From assembly GCA_012837925.1 (NCBI GenBank), contig DUQE01000131.1, forward strand, positions 1 to 44,849: DNA of 44,849 nucleotides, written 5' to 3'. Origin of the DNA: Bacillota bacterium (lineage in GTDB: Bacteria > Bacillota > Limnochordia > Darwinibacteriales > Darwinibacteriaceae). Position 1 is the stretch's first letter. Each line of letters begins with the position of its first letter. Of the stretch, positions 9,301 to 18,404 are shown piece after piece. Under the pieces are notes generated by a model. The model was given only the letters and a program-made list of their open reading frames with translations. It was not told the origin of the DNA and made no database searches. Both the position numbers and the translations under genes were made by a program.

Positions 9301-10515
9301 TTACTCAAGAATCTCTGCCGTGACGAAAATGAGGAGCTCCCGTTCTTCATCGGACTCCGATCGTTCGGAGAAAAACCAGCGGATGATGGGCAGTTTACCT
9401 AGCAAAGGCACCTGGCTCTTCTGGTCCGCAGTCTGTTGCAGCGTCATGCCGGCCAATAACAGGGTCTGTTCATTTTCGGTGAGCACGTTTGTGGTCACAC
9501 TGCTACGACGCACAGAGAAGCCCTCAGAGTTTCGATTGGTCAACTGTCCTGCCATGTGGCTGACCTCAGGTGTGATGGCCAGCTGAACTGTATCATCGTT
9601 GACAATACGGGGCGTCACGTTCAACGAGACTCCAACATTGATCTCTTCTAGTCTTCCAGAGGTGGAAACACCGGATAACACCAGGAAATGCGTTTCACCG
9701 GAGAACAGGTCTACCGTTTCCCCGCTGCTGACAACAACACGGGGGTTGGCCTTGATCTCGGCCTTGTTTTCGGCTTCTAACGCTCGAATCGACGAGAGAA
9801 CTTTTCCGAAGAAGCCGAAGTTGAACACGGTGTTCTCATAGATGATGTGATCCAACCAGGAGAGCTTTGAGGTGCTGGACGTCCCTGCCTCCTGCTGGTT
9901 CCGATTGTAGCTAAGAAGGTTCGATCCCCACTCTTCGAGTTCCGCTCGGGAGATCTCCGTAACCAACGCTTGAATCAGAATCTGCGGAACTGGTTTGTCA
10001 ATTGTCTCCAGCATCTCCAGGATTTGCTCAATGGTGGCTGGCGGTGCAGTGATGGTAACCAAATTACTGTATGCACCAGTCTTAATGTATTCCCTGTAGA
10101 TTTCGGGCATCAAATCCGTAACGTCCTGCGAGGTGATATACTGCAGCTCGTAGGTTGCCGTCTTGGCGAAGTTCTTATAGGACAGGCTCGTGGGATTCGA
10201 TGATCCAATGAAGTAGAAATCTTCAATCTTATGGACCTGATACCCTCCAGCCATCGTCATGAGGCGCAGTGCCCGCTCTAGAGGCACGTCCACCAAGTCC
10301 AGGGTAACTAAGCCCATCACAGAATCATCCACAATAATGTTGACCCCGGTCTGCAAGACCAACTCGGTGATGGCATCACGCAAGTCATCTTGAACAAAAA
10401 TCATGGAGACGAGTGGCTCCGAGACAGGTTCTTCCGATGCCGCAACCACTCCAACCTGTGCGCCAAGCAGAAGCAAGGCTAGTACAGCAACAAGTAAATA
10501 CCTAGTTCCTTTCAT
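9301..10515 (-). CDS. Secretin family protein (GspD/PilQ-like; STN/N0, N1 and secretin core)
   Basis: Signal peptide. STN-like FVQDDLRDAITELVLQTGVNIIVDDSVMGLVTLDLVDVPLERALRLM, N1 domain, and core IKANPRVVVSSGE...VGVSLNVTPRIVNDDTVQLAITPEVS...TLLLAGM...VPLLGKLPIIRWFFSER. Start likely at 10515 or 10524. Confidence 0.9.
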   Translation of the reverse strand: MKGTRYLLVAVLALLLLGAQVGVVAASEEPVSEPLVSMIFVQDDLRDAITELVLQTGVNIIVDDSVMGLVTLDLVDVPLERALRLMTMAGGYQVHKIEDFYFIGSSNPTSLSYKNFAKTATYELQYITSQDVTDLMPEIYREYIKTGAYSNLVTITAPPATIEQILEMLETIDKPVPQILIQALVTEISRAELEEWGSNLLSYNRNQQEAGTSSTSKLSWLDHIIYENTVFNFGFFGKVLSSIRALEAENKAEIKANPRVVVSSGETVDLFSGETHFLVLSGVSTSGRLEEINVGVSLNVTPRIVNDDTVQLAITPEVSHMAGQLTNRNSEGFSVRRSSVTTNVLTENEQTLLLAGMTLQQTADQKSQVPLLGKLPIIRWFFSERSESDEERELLIFVTAEILE

Positions 10516-10537
10516 AAATTCCATCCCTCTCTTATTT

Positions 10538-12061
10538 TCATGGTACAAGCAGACTTTGTTCTGCAGATGCAATTTCCACATCTTCGTTTAACACCCTGAT
10601 TTCCACCGTGTACGCTCCGGAGTCGACCAACCATCCATCACCCACCAGGTAGCCTGAATGGGAAGGCAATATTTGATCCATACCTTCCTGCAGCGATAGA
10701 GGAATCGTCTTGATGACCTCGCCGGTCGCATCTTTGAGGTAAGCGACCCCCAATGGAATGAGGTGCACATTGCCCAGATTCTCCACAACAACACTCAGTG
10801 ACAGGTCTTCCTCATTGGGGATGACTATGGCGCTGTTAACCCTGGCCTCCGTAGTCACGTTCTCGGGTACAACCGTTCGCAAGAGGATATCCTGTTGTCC
10901 AAGAACCCCTCCATCCTCAGCAGAACGGGCTGTAACTTCGATGTAACCATAGTAACCGCCACCTATGCCTTCATCCCGCGGTGCACGAATGACCAGCACA
11001 GCCCTCCCTGTGCGGCGGGGAGCGATCTCCATCACCTCTGGAGAACGCAGCTCAACCGTACAGTGTTCAAAAACCGATCTGGAGTAGTCGGGCTCAATCT
11101 CTGTAGCTGCAACTTCTACAAGAATGGCTTCAGACGAGTTGTTGGTCAGCTGCACAATTTGGCTGTCCGCCCCTCCTGGCCGCATTTCCACATCCAGGAG
11201 TGTTGGCTCGACTTGCAGGAACATATGATCCTCTGCACTGGCAAAGCGCATGTCCTCCACTACCAGCTTCTCCGAATGCACTTTTTGTCGGCCATTGTCG
11301 TAGTTGACAAAGAGGCGCAGGTCATACGTCCCCGGGAAAAGGGGCTTTTTCATGGGACCATCCAGCCATAGTTCTGCTCCTGGATAAATATCAAAGGCCG
11401 GTTTTTCTGCCAGCTCCACATCCTGCCGCCCGAACACCACCCGCTCCACGAGGGACCTGTTCTCATCCCTGATGGTCATCTCTGCAGTCATGGGATACAG
11501 CAGGTTGGACTGGTTTTTTACGATGGTTCTAGCCGTTAGCGATCCGTCTTCAGCGAGTTCTATGCCCAACTCTTCGACTGAGAGGTCCGCACGGAGTCCT
11601 GGGCGTTCAACATGGATGATGAAGCGAACTGCGTACCGTACTCGAAAGGTCACTTGTTCTGTTGTGTAAACCGTTTGGGGCTCTACCATCAAGGCGATAA
11701 CGTGCGTTCCACCGGCACTGTGGGGAATCCTGACCTCACCCCGAATCGCCCGTTCTTCTTCGGGTGGAATAATCAGAACATTGTTTTCGAGAACAACCCA
11801 ATCCAGAACAGGGTTGTCCACTGCGTCAAGATACTGGAGATTACCGTCAGTGTTTTGAAGAATACTATAAAGGTTGACGTGAATTGTCTCTTGCGTCTCT
11901 TCTGCTGTGAGAAAGACCTCAAAAGGATACCGTCCTCCAGGGCTTGCTTCGAGCTCTACGACAAGTGGTTGGACCGCTACAGCTTGTACCTTTTCTCCTG
12001 AGCAAAATGTGATAAGAACGACCATGAGTACAAACAAGATGCTGCGATTTACTGTCTTCAA
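10538..12061 (-). CDS. Large secreted protein with repeated Ig-like/DUF916-like domains
   Basis: Signal peptide from a TTG start with an upstream GGAGGG. Two modules of the form 'P...v...pGg....v.lt......v.v....' (N-terminal ASPGGRYPFEVFLTAE; internal VEPTLLDVEMRPGGADSQIVQLTNNSSEAILVEV), then further beta-rich domains. Confidence 0.65.
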   Translation of the reverse strand: MKTVNRSILFVLMVVLITFCSGEKVQAVAVQPLVVELEASPGGRYPFEVFLTAEETQETIHVNLYSILQNTDGNLQYLDAVDNPVLDWVVLENNVLIIPPEEERAIRGEVRIPHSAGGTHVIALMVEPQTVYTTEQVTFRVRYAVRFIIHVERPGLRADLSVEELGIELAEDGSLTARTIVKNQSNLLYPMTAEMTIRDENRSLVERVVFGRQDVELAEKPAFDIYPGAELWLDGPMKKPLFPGTYDLRLFVNYDNGRQKVHSEKLVVEDMRFASAEDHMFLQVEPTLLDVEMRPGGADSQIVQLTNNSSEAILVEVAATEIEPDYSRSVFEHCTVELRSPEVMEIAPRRTGRAVLVIRAPRDEGIGGGYYGYIEVTARSAEDGGVLGQQDILLRTVVPENVTTEARVNSAIVIPNEEDLSLSVVVENLGNVHLIPLGVAYLKDATGEVIKTIPLSLQEGMDQILPSHSGYLVGDGWLVDSGAYTVEIRVLNEDVEIASAEQSLLVP

Positions 12062-12137
12062 ACCTGTGTCCCTCCTTACGTCTGGAATGAATTTAAGAGA
12101 ACTGGGGGCGAGAAGCCCCGCCCCCGAGCATCGTGTT

Positions 12138-12698
12138 CTAGCTGGCCTTGGAAACCGTAAAGATTACATCCGTCTTGTACTCACCTGCCGCTTGCTCGTG
12201 AATGTCACCTAATTGTCCACTTACTACGACATCGTAGCTCCTGTGCTCAACACCCTGCAGTCCTGTGAAAAGGAATCCAGCGGTGAATGTCGCTTCATTG
12301 TTTTTCGTTGTAGCCGACCACGTGCGTGTAAAAATTCCCATTTCCTTGGTTAGTGCAACCGTGGTTTCGATCTTGTCGTTCATGAACCAATCTGCGTGAG
12401 TCAATGGCTTAAACGACACGTCCAGCTTGATCTTGGTGTTGGACTTGATCTCAAGACCCGTGGTTGCCGCACTGGTTTGATACCCTTGACCGGTCCACTC
12501 CAGTTCTAGATCGTTGGGGCAGATTTTGATGGCGGCGTATGGGCCAACTGTTCCGACTACGCTTAAGGTTCCCTTAACATTGCCCAAGCGACCCTCAATC
12601 CATGGGCACTCATCCTGTGGTGGACAATAAGCATACCCCACACTACCAAAGGCCAGCACTGCTACTAACACAACAAACAATACGGTGTACTTTTTCAT
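12138..12698 (-). CDS. Small secreted beta-rich protein (pilin-/spore-coat-U-/WxL-like)
   Basis: Clear signal peptide and good RBS (aaggagg). C-terminal motif AAGEYKTDVIFTVSKAS resembles the terminal strand of SCPU, DUF4402 or WxL-type domains. Confidence 0.6.
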   Translation of the reverse strand: MKKYTVLFVVLVAVLAFGSVGYAYCPPQDECPWIEGRLGNVKGTLSVVGTVGPYAAIKICPNDLELEWTGQGYQTSAATTGLEIKSNTKIKLDVSFKPLTHADWFMNDKIETTVALTKEMGIFTRTWSATTKNNEATFTAGFLFTGLQGVEHRSYDVVVSGQLGDIHEQAAGEYKTDVIFTVSKAS

Positions 12699-12892
12699 TG
12701 GTTAATCCTCCTTAATTGTGTACTTGCTCTGTGATATGCGACTGTCATGAAAACCTACGTTTGCTCTCCACCCCCCCTTCAGGCAGCAATCGGTCAACGG
12801 TATTTTATCCATATTGTGGTATCTTATGCATCACGAGCCATCCCCTGGATCTAGCTGGGCAAGCACCTTTGGCCTGTCCTCTTCGCCTGCAT

Positions 12893-13390
12893 CTAGTGTC
12901 CAAGTGCGCTGACAGTCACCCATATTGTTCCTTGATAGGGTCCAGCCGGCTGTTTTTCGATGCCCGTGATCTCCACTACTCCAGACACCACAAACTGATG
13001 ATCCCCGCTTTCTTCTTTCCTAATGGTGTAATTGTTGCCGGGTTTGAAATGGTGTACTGCAGACCTGTCTTCCACTAAGTAGGTCACGTCGAGTGCGTAC
13101 CGCTCTCGGCCAGGGCCTCGATAGCTCAGGGGATCGGCATAGAAGTTGACCTGAACTCCACTTTGAGAGGCGATGTTTAGTGTGGCGGAGCGTTCCGAAG
13201 GGTACAACCCCTCCGCACCTGGAATCGAAAACGATAAAAAGCCCGAAGACCAAACGGTGATATCTGAACCGTGTCCATGTGCTGATTCCTCAAAGACAAC
13301 ACCGATCATGAAGACAACCAAGACAATAAGCAAAACCGAGACTGACTTTCTCGCAACGGCCACCATGTATGCCCTCCCATCGATATCCAT
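12893..13390 (-). CDS. Small secreted beta-rich protein (pilin-/WxL-like)
   Basis: Signal anchor/peptide and C-terminal motif PAGPYQGTIWVTVSALGH, as in the neighbouring gene. Confidence 0.55.
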   Translation of the reverse strand: MDIDGRAYMVAVARKSVSVLLIVLVVFMIGVVFEESAHGHGSDITVWSSGFLSFSIPGAEGLYPSERSATLNIASQSGVQVNFYADPLSYRGPGRERYALDVTYLVEDRSAVHHFKPGNNYTIRKEESGDHQFVVSGVVEITGIEKQPAGPYQGTIWVTVSALGH

Positions 13391-13565
13391 AAATTGCTAC
13401 CGCGTGTAGTGTATGCACATGAAGGTCGATTATGCACAGTAAAGCAGAAAATATTACTCCGATAAAAATTTAAATGCTGCGAGTCTACGCGAGCTGGTCA
13501 AACATGTCATTACTGTGGGAAATGAAAACGCGGCGAGGTGGGGCGGTAAATCAAACACAACAAAA

Positions 13566-13607
13566 GGGCAGCTATCATCACCTCTCCAAGCGAGGTAACA
13601 GCTGCCC
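13566..13607 (-). terminator. Long hairpin with a downstream T-rich tract on the minus strand; possible attenuator or small-RNA terminator in the pilin-like operon leader
   Basis: GGGCAGCT...ACCTC...GAGGT...AGCTGCCC. On the minus strand TTTTGTTGTGTTTG follows. It lies 175 bp upstream of the 13390 start. Confidence 0.5.
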
Positions 13608-13895
13608 ATGCAAGTAAAGTCGCTACACGCATCACTACCTAAAGTTAATCGGAATGTTCATATAATTAAAGAAAGAATTCCTAAATGCCCTCTATCCAAC
13701 CAACATTCGAATAACGATTAACGCCTTTGTAGGTTTTTCTGTTCTTTAGAACCGAACGAGTTTATGAAGGCTGCAGAATTTGGTGTAATGTTCTTCTTGA
13801 AGTCGACACTACGATGCTTGGATTGATATAATAACAAAGAGGGTTGCACCCACTCGTGGATTTTCCAACACTAGAGAGCGTGAGGGCGGCTATCT

Positions 13896-14723
13896 ATGAA
13901 AAGAATCTTGATTTTTATCACCATAATCTACGTATTATTCTTAGCCTTGACCGGATCGGCTTGGGCAAAAATGGGAAGGGTAAGAGAGTATAGCATTCAA
14001 CCTAGGGTTACGACAATTGAACTTTCCTCTTTTCTTGGTTCGATCAAATGGATTCCGATAACAAGCCCAGAACAAGCTCGGATTATCGTAGAAGTTGTAG
14101 CGGATGGAGTCTCCCAGACGGGTGTTAGAAATGCCCTTCTTCAGGTGCGTATCGTAGAGAATATTCGCCCAGCTTCTATTCTCTTAGAAGCCCGCAGGCC
14201 AGCACTACCTTCTGGTGTGGACTATGTAGAGGTCAACTACACAGTCTATGCCCCACCTGGGCAGTTTCGCCAGTTCAAAGCACAAACTGCCCATAGACCC
14301 ATCGAAATAGTCAGCAAGTTTAATGCTGAACTTACCTTGATTAATCACAATGGCCCGATCACTTTGCACTCTGGTCGCGGATCAGTCAACTTGCAGACAG
14401 ATCATGCCCCCATCATGCTGGGAGAACTGGATCTGGCCTTTTCTAGTCAAGTGCAAACCGATCATGGCGCCATCTCTGGCGTGGTTTCTTTTCCCCCGCA
14501 GGGTTCGTTTCTATTTAAGACAACCAACGCCCCAATTGAGCTAAAGGTGCCGCAAAATACACTCGGCACCTTTTACTTAAGCAATACCCTAGGAGCGATA
14601 GATTTTCAGCTCGGCGATGACATCTACAATGGTTCAAACGGCACAAGCGTCGAGAGAAGCGCAGAGCCGGTTGTTCATATCACTACATCCAATAGCACAA
14701 TTACAGTCAATGAAATCGATTAA
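13896..14723 (+). CDS. Secreted DUF4097-like beta-repeat protein
   Basis: Signal peptide and repeated LTINHNGPITLHSGRGSVNLQTDHAPIMLGEL / VQTDHGAISGVVSF / KTTNAPIELKV short beta repeats. TCGACA-18-TATAAT promoter at about 13803-13832. Confidence 0.65.
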   Translation: MKRILIFITIIYVLFLALTGSAWAKMGRVREYSIQPRVTTIELSSFLGSIKWIPITSPEQARIIVEVVADGVSQTGVRNALLQVRIVENIRPASILLEARRPALPSGVDYVEVNYTVYAPPGQFRQFKAQTAHRPIEIVSKFNAELTLINHNGPITLHSGRGSVNLQTDHAPIMLGELDLAFSSQVQTDHGAISGVVSFPPQGSFLFKTTNAPIELKVPQNTLGTFYLSNTLGAIDFQLGDDIYNGSNGTSVERSAEPVVHITTSNSTITVNEID

Positions 14724-14937
14724 TGCCCCTTCGACCAGTTCCTCCAAGAATCTGCCTATGCACGACTGTACACCTTTTCGAACTCCTGTTTTTGGGCATA
14801 AGAGTCCCCAGCAGATAAACTCCACTGGGACGAAATTGTCTATGCTCCAGAACGGACCACAATTAGGCTTCAAACAGCCTTCAAAGTACCATGGTCAAAG
14901 TAATAAGAAATCCTTGAAACTCTCTTGGATTAATTGA

Positions 14938-15684
14938 TTAATTACCCAACTGCCCAATGTCTGAAGTCAGATACGCATAATCAGAGTTTACGACAGTGTC
15001 AAAATTCTGAATCAGCCTATCTAAGTGATGACTAAACTCTGCCCCTCCCATGGGCTCACCATGACTGGGAACAGCCAAGGAAGGATGAAGATCCCTCAAG
15101 AGTTTAATCGAGCCCTCTAAAGCATCCCAATCGGCGGTCTGGTACTCCTCGTCAAGAGTGAGAGCATCTCCGATCAGTAATGTGCGATCCGTTTGCCTAA
15201 AGAGGGAGATATGACCGTCAGTATGACCGGGAGTATGGATCCACTTCCATCCGGACAGACCGGGAACTCGACCATCCTTAGGAGGAGGCAGAACCCAGAA
15301 GCTTATGTCAACACGTGACGGTAGAGAGGACTGGGACGAACGAGACTCAACCATCGGATACTCTCTCTGTCCTGTTATATAAGGCATTTCCAGGTCATGG
15401 GCATAGACAGGAACGTCCCAGTACTCCGAGAGTCGCATGACCGATCCAATGTGATCAAGGTGTCCATGGGTGAGTATGATGGCCTGCGGATTGTTCCGAC
15501 ACCCAAACCTCTCCCCAGCACATTCTAGAATGCAATCCGAGGAATCCTCTGGACCTGTGTCCACCAAGACCCACTCACTATCCGTGCCGGCATGTCCCAC
15601 GAAAAATGCATTGACGGATGGGAATGTGATCAGAAGAAGATCCGGGCGTAGCTCTCGGTGCGTAGTCAACAAGGTGTTCTCCAT
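14938..15684 (-). CDS. MBL-fold metallo-hydrolase
   Basis: THGHLDHIGS motif, HTPGHTDGHISLF and SHGEPMGG. Start refined to the ATG after GGGAGG. Confidence 0.88.
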   Translation of the reverse strand: MENTLLTTHRELRPDLLLITFPSVNAFFVGHAGTDSEWVLVDTGPEDSSDCILECAGERFGCRNNPQAIILTHGHLDHIGSVMRLSEYWDVPVYAHDLEMPYITGQREYPMVESRSSQSSLPSRVDISFWVLPPPKDGRVPGLSGWKWIHTPGHTDGHISLFRQTDRTLLIGDALTLDEEYQTADWDALEGSIKLLRDLHPSLAVPSHGEPMGGAEFSHHLDRLIQNFDTVVNSDYAYLTSDIGQLGN

Positions 15685-15755
15685 AACCATTTCCTCCCTT
15701 CGACTACCTACAGATTGCCCAAGAACCCTCGATTCCATCCTCCCAAAGCACGGAA

Positions 15756-15790
15756 CAAAAAAAGCGACTGACTCAGCCAGTCGCTTCGAA
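15756..15790 (-). terminator. Rho-independent terminator downstream of the 15801-16442 gene
   Basis: AAGCGACTG-ACTCAGC-CAGTCGCTT, with an A-run on the plus strand (U-run on the minus-strand transcript). Confidence 0.8.
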
Positions 15791-15800
15791 CAGAATACTC

Positions 15801-16442
15801 TTACCTGCTAGCGTATTCCACCAACTCCATAATATATCTCACTTGATCGTCCTTGTAGACTCGAACCAGCAACGGCCAGCCCACATCGGGGGCAATGACC
15901 AATTCGGTTGTCAAGATATCTACCCGATTACCGGAACCGTCATCCTCTCGACGGCTCTTGGTACAGAAGTAGCCTTCTACACCGGCCACTGTCTGCTTTT
16001 CAACGACTCGAATCCTTGATCCGTCAAAGGTCTGCATCGAACTACCTACTTCGAGTTCCAACTCTGTCCCGAAGAGACCCAGGATCATGAACTCCCCAAC
16101 CCATTCTGCCGCGCCCATGGCCCAACCTAGGCCCATACCCATGACACTCAACTCATCGCTGAGTCTGTTCGTAGGAACATCATACGTGTTGGCTATCGTC
16201 ACTTCGGTTGTCTCGTCATCCACCTGTCGCAGCTCAACAGTCTGTAGTTGGCGAGTCTCCTTCAAAACATCTTCTCCTACCTCATAGTCCCACGAAGAAG
16301 TATACTGTGTGATCTGGTACTTGAACAGTTCATACGGCTTTGTGAACTGGTTCCAAGCCCAAACATCCTGCGCACAAGCAAGCGAGCTAAGGGACAAAAC
16401 GACAAGCAAACCTATAACAATAATTAGTGACTTGCGGACCAT
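15801..16442 (-). CDS. Hypothetical secreted protein
   Basis: Signal peptide MVRKSLIIVIGLLVVLSLSSLACA; ORF bounded by a terminator and a plausible RBS (ggaggcggaac). Confidence 0.6.
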   Translation of the reverse strand: MVRKSLIIVIGLLVVLSLSSLACAQDVWAWNQFTKPYELFKYQITQYTSSWDYEVGEDVLKETRQLQTVELRQVDDETTEVTIANTYDVPTNRLSDELSVMGMGLGWAMGAAEWVGEFMILGLFGTELELEVGSSMQTFDGSRIRVVEKQTVAGVEGYFCTKSRREDDGSGNRVDILTTELVIAPDVGWPLLVRVYKDDQVRYIMELVEYASR

Positions 16443-16516
16443 CAGTTCCGCCTCCTTATCTGGAAGTTACTGCAATAATTTGCCATAATTGGGAGAAATC
16501 CTTCCAGTTTAAGGGC

Positions 16517-17281
16517 CTATAACTCCTTTTTCTGAAACACCAGGACCGAAAGGAATAGTAGTCCGCAAATCGCTAGTGTACTGACGACCATTGCTGCGTA
16601 AAGTGAAGAGGGATCAACTGTTCCGGAGACTAGACTCATGTTCTTGGCACCTAAGGACAGCGGGTTGTAAGTATGGGCCTCAGGAAAGATATTTACGACC
16701 ATCAGGATAACCAGAGCGAGACCCGTTAGAAGAAGACCTCCGTAGTTTCCTCTAACCATCGTTGCCGATGCCAAGAGGAGGGCCAGTAAGAACACTCCAA
16801 AGAGCCACATGCAAAAAATCGCAACAAACAGGTAACCCATCGGACCATCGGGGAACAGGTACACGGTGTAAATCCAAGTCAACATGGCCGACACCACGAC
16901 GCTCAACGTCCATACCAACACCATGGCAGTATACTTAGCCAACACCACCGCCTGGCGCGACAATCCCTTTGTTAAGAGGTTGATCAAAGTACCCTTGGTC
17001 AATTCTGTGCCTAACACGCCACTGAAGACAAGCAGAAGGACAATCAGACCCATCTGCTGCGTGTTCTTGAAAAACTGCGCCCAAGAGTCCAATGCTGTGG
17101 GTTCAGGGATAGTTACAAACATCCCCTCCGGCATGAAGCTGGTGAGCAGTTCTGGTGTGAGCTTGGCCACCAGGGGATTCATGATGCCAAAAATGATAAA
17201 GACAACCAACAGAATGAGCAGCTTATAGGTACGCGCATATTCCACAAGTTCCTTTTTCACGAAAACCAAGAAGTGACTCAT
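16517..17281 (-). CDS. ABC-2 type transporter permease
   Basis: Six hydrophobic segments, N-terminal FVKKELVEYARTYKLLILLVVF, LGTELTKGTLINLLTKGLSRQAVVLAKY. Confidence 0.88.
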   Translation of the reverse strand: MSHFLVFVKKELVEYARTYKLLILLVVFIIFGIMNPLVAKLTPELLTSFMPEGMFVTIPEPTALDSWAQFFKNTQQMGLIVLLLVFSGVLGTELTKGTLINLLTKGLSRQAVVLAKYTAMVLVWTLSVVVSAMLTWIYTVYLFPDGPMGYLFVAIFCMWLFGVFLLALLLASATMVRGNYGGLLLTGLALVILMVVNIFPEAHTYNPLSLGAKNMSLVSGTVDPSSLYAAMVVSTLAICGLLFLSVLVFQKKEL

Positions 17282-18195
17282 TGAACCACCTCCGTAAAGA
17301 GGCTCTCCAGTGTTGGTTCCAAGACCTCGAACCGCTCTGGAGCCATGCTTTTCCTGGACAAAAGATCAATAAGCTCTTGAGCACCGACCGATACATCACT
17401 GACGGAGATCGTCAGAGAGCACCCCTCTCTCTCGAGTTCAACGCCCTCTCGTTTCAGTTCTTCCGTTTGGGAGAACTCCTCCGCTTCACCATCAGAGGCA
17501 AAGCGAATGTGATAACTGTTGCGGCGATGTTGCTTCTGAATCTCAGCCAACGTGCCAGACAAGACAAGTTCGCCTTGCTCCAGCACAGCAATGCGGTCGC
17601 AAATGCTCTCCACATCCGATAGTATGTGGGTTGAAAACACCACCGTCGTTTTACCCCGCATGGCAGACAGAATATCGAGTATTTGCCTGCGCCCAATCGG
17701 GTCCAGGGCCGATGTGGGCTCATCGCAGATCAAAAGACGCGGTTCATTGAGTAAAGCTTGGGCGATACCGAGCCTCTGTTTCATACCACGTGAGAAACCG
17801 CTGATTTTCCGATTTACACCGTCAAGCCCCACAAGCTCCAGGAGCTCCCTGCTCCTATCCTTAATTAGTGCAGATGATAAGCCCGTTATCTCACCACAAA
17901 GTCTCAAATACTCCATGGGCTTCATGTAACCATAGAATTCGGGCACGTCGGGCAGGTACCCGATGTGGCGATTCGTCCGAGTCGCTCCGTACCGAACCTC
18001 TTCACCGCAGACCTTAACAAACCCACATTGGGCCTTCAAGAGCCCCAGCACAATTTTCATCGTAGTGGTCTTACCAGCACCGTTACGACCAACGAAGCCG
18101 AAGACCGAGTTCTCAGGAATCTCCATGTTAAGCCCCCGGAGCACCTTATTGTTGCCAAAGCTCATGTGCAAATCGGCGATCTCGAGGACGTTCAT
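17278..18195 (-). CDS. ABC transporter ATP-binding protein
   Basis: Walker A GRNGAGKTT, signature FSRGMKQRLGIAQALLNEP, Walker B LLICDEPTSALDP. Confidence 0.95.
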   Translation of the reverse strand: MNVLEIADLHMSFGNNKVLRGLNMEIPENSVFGFVGRNGAGKTTTMKIVLGLLKAQCGFVKVCGEEVRYGATRTNRHIGYLPDVPEFYGYMKPMEYLRLCGEITGLSSALIKDRSRELLELVGLDGVNRKISGFSRGMKQRLGIAQALLNEPRLLICDEPTSALDPIGRRQILDILSAMRGKTTVVFSTHILSDVESICDRIAVLEQGELVLSGTLAEIQKQHRRNSYHIRFASDGEAEEFSQTEELKREGVELEREGCSLTISVSDVSVGAQELIDLLSRKSMAPERFEVLEPTLESLFTEVVQ

Positions 18196-18404
18196 GCATC
18201 ATCACCCCGGCCAAAGACAAAATAGACGATGGGGCCAAGGATCTGAACGAACAGAACAACGGGAATCCATAGTGCCCGCGATCCAAACTTGTAGTTTGGG
18301 TGCCTTAACACATGAACCAAAGCAGTCACCATCAGAACAAACTCCGCAAGGATCAGAGGAACCAAAAACGGCCAATACTCTTTCATGATTTCCATCTCAA
18401 TCAC
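18192..18404 (-). CDS. PLDc_N (cardiolipin synthase N-terminal-like) small membrane protein
   Basis: Two TM helices and RALWIPVVLFVQILGPIVYFVFGRG, the PLDc_N pattern. Overlaps both neighbours as an operon. Confidence 0.85.
   Translation of the reverse strand: MIEMEIMKEYWPFLVPLILAEFVLMVTALVHVLRHPNYKFGSRALWIPVVLFVQILGPIVYFVFGRGDDA

Noticed and set aside
12699-12892. Possible riboswitch between the two small pilin-like genes
   Set aside because: Contains GC-rich segments and a GCAAACGTAGG stretch, but I could not recognise a conserved riboswitch core or a convincing fold.
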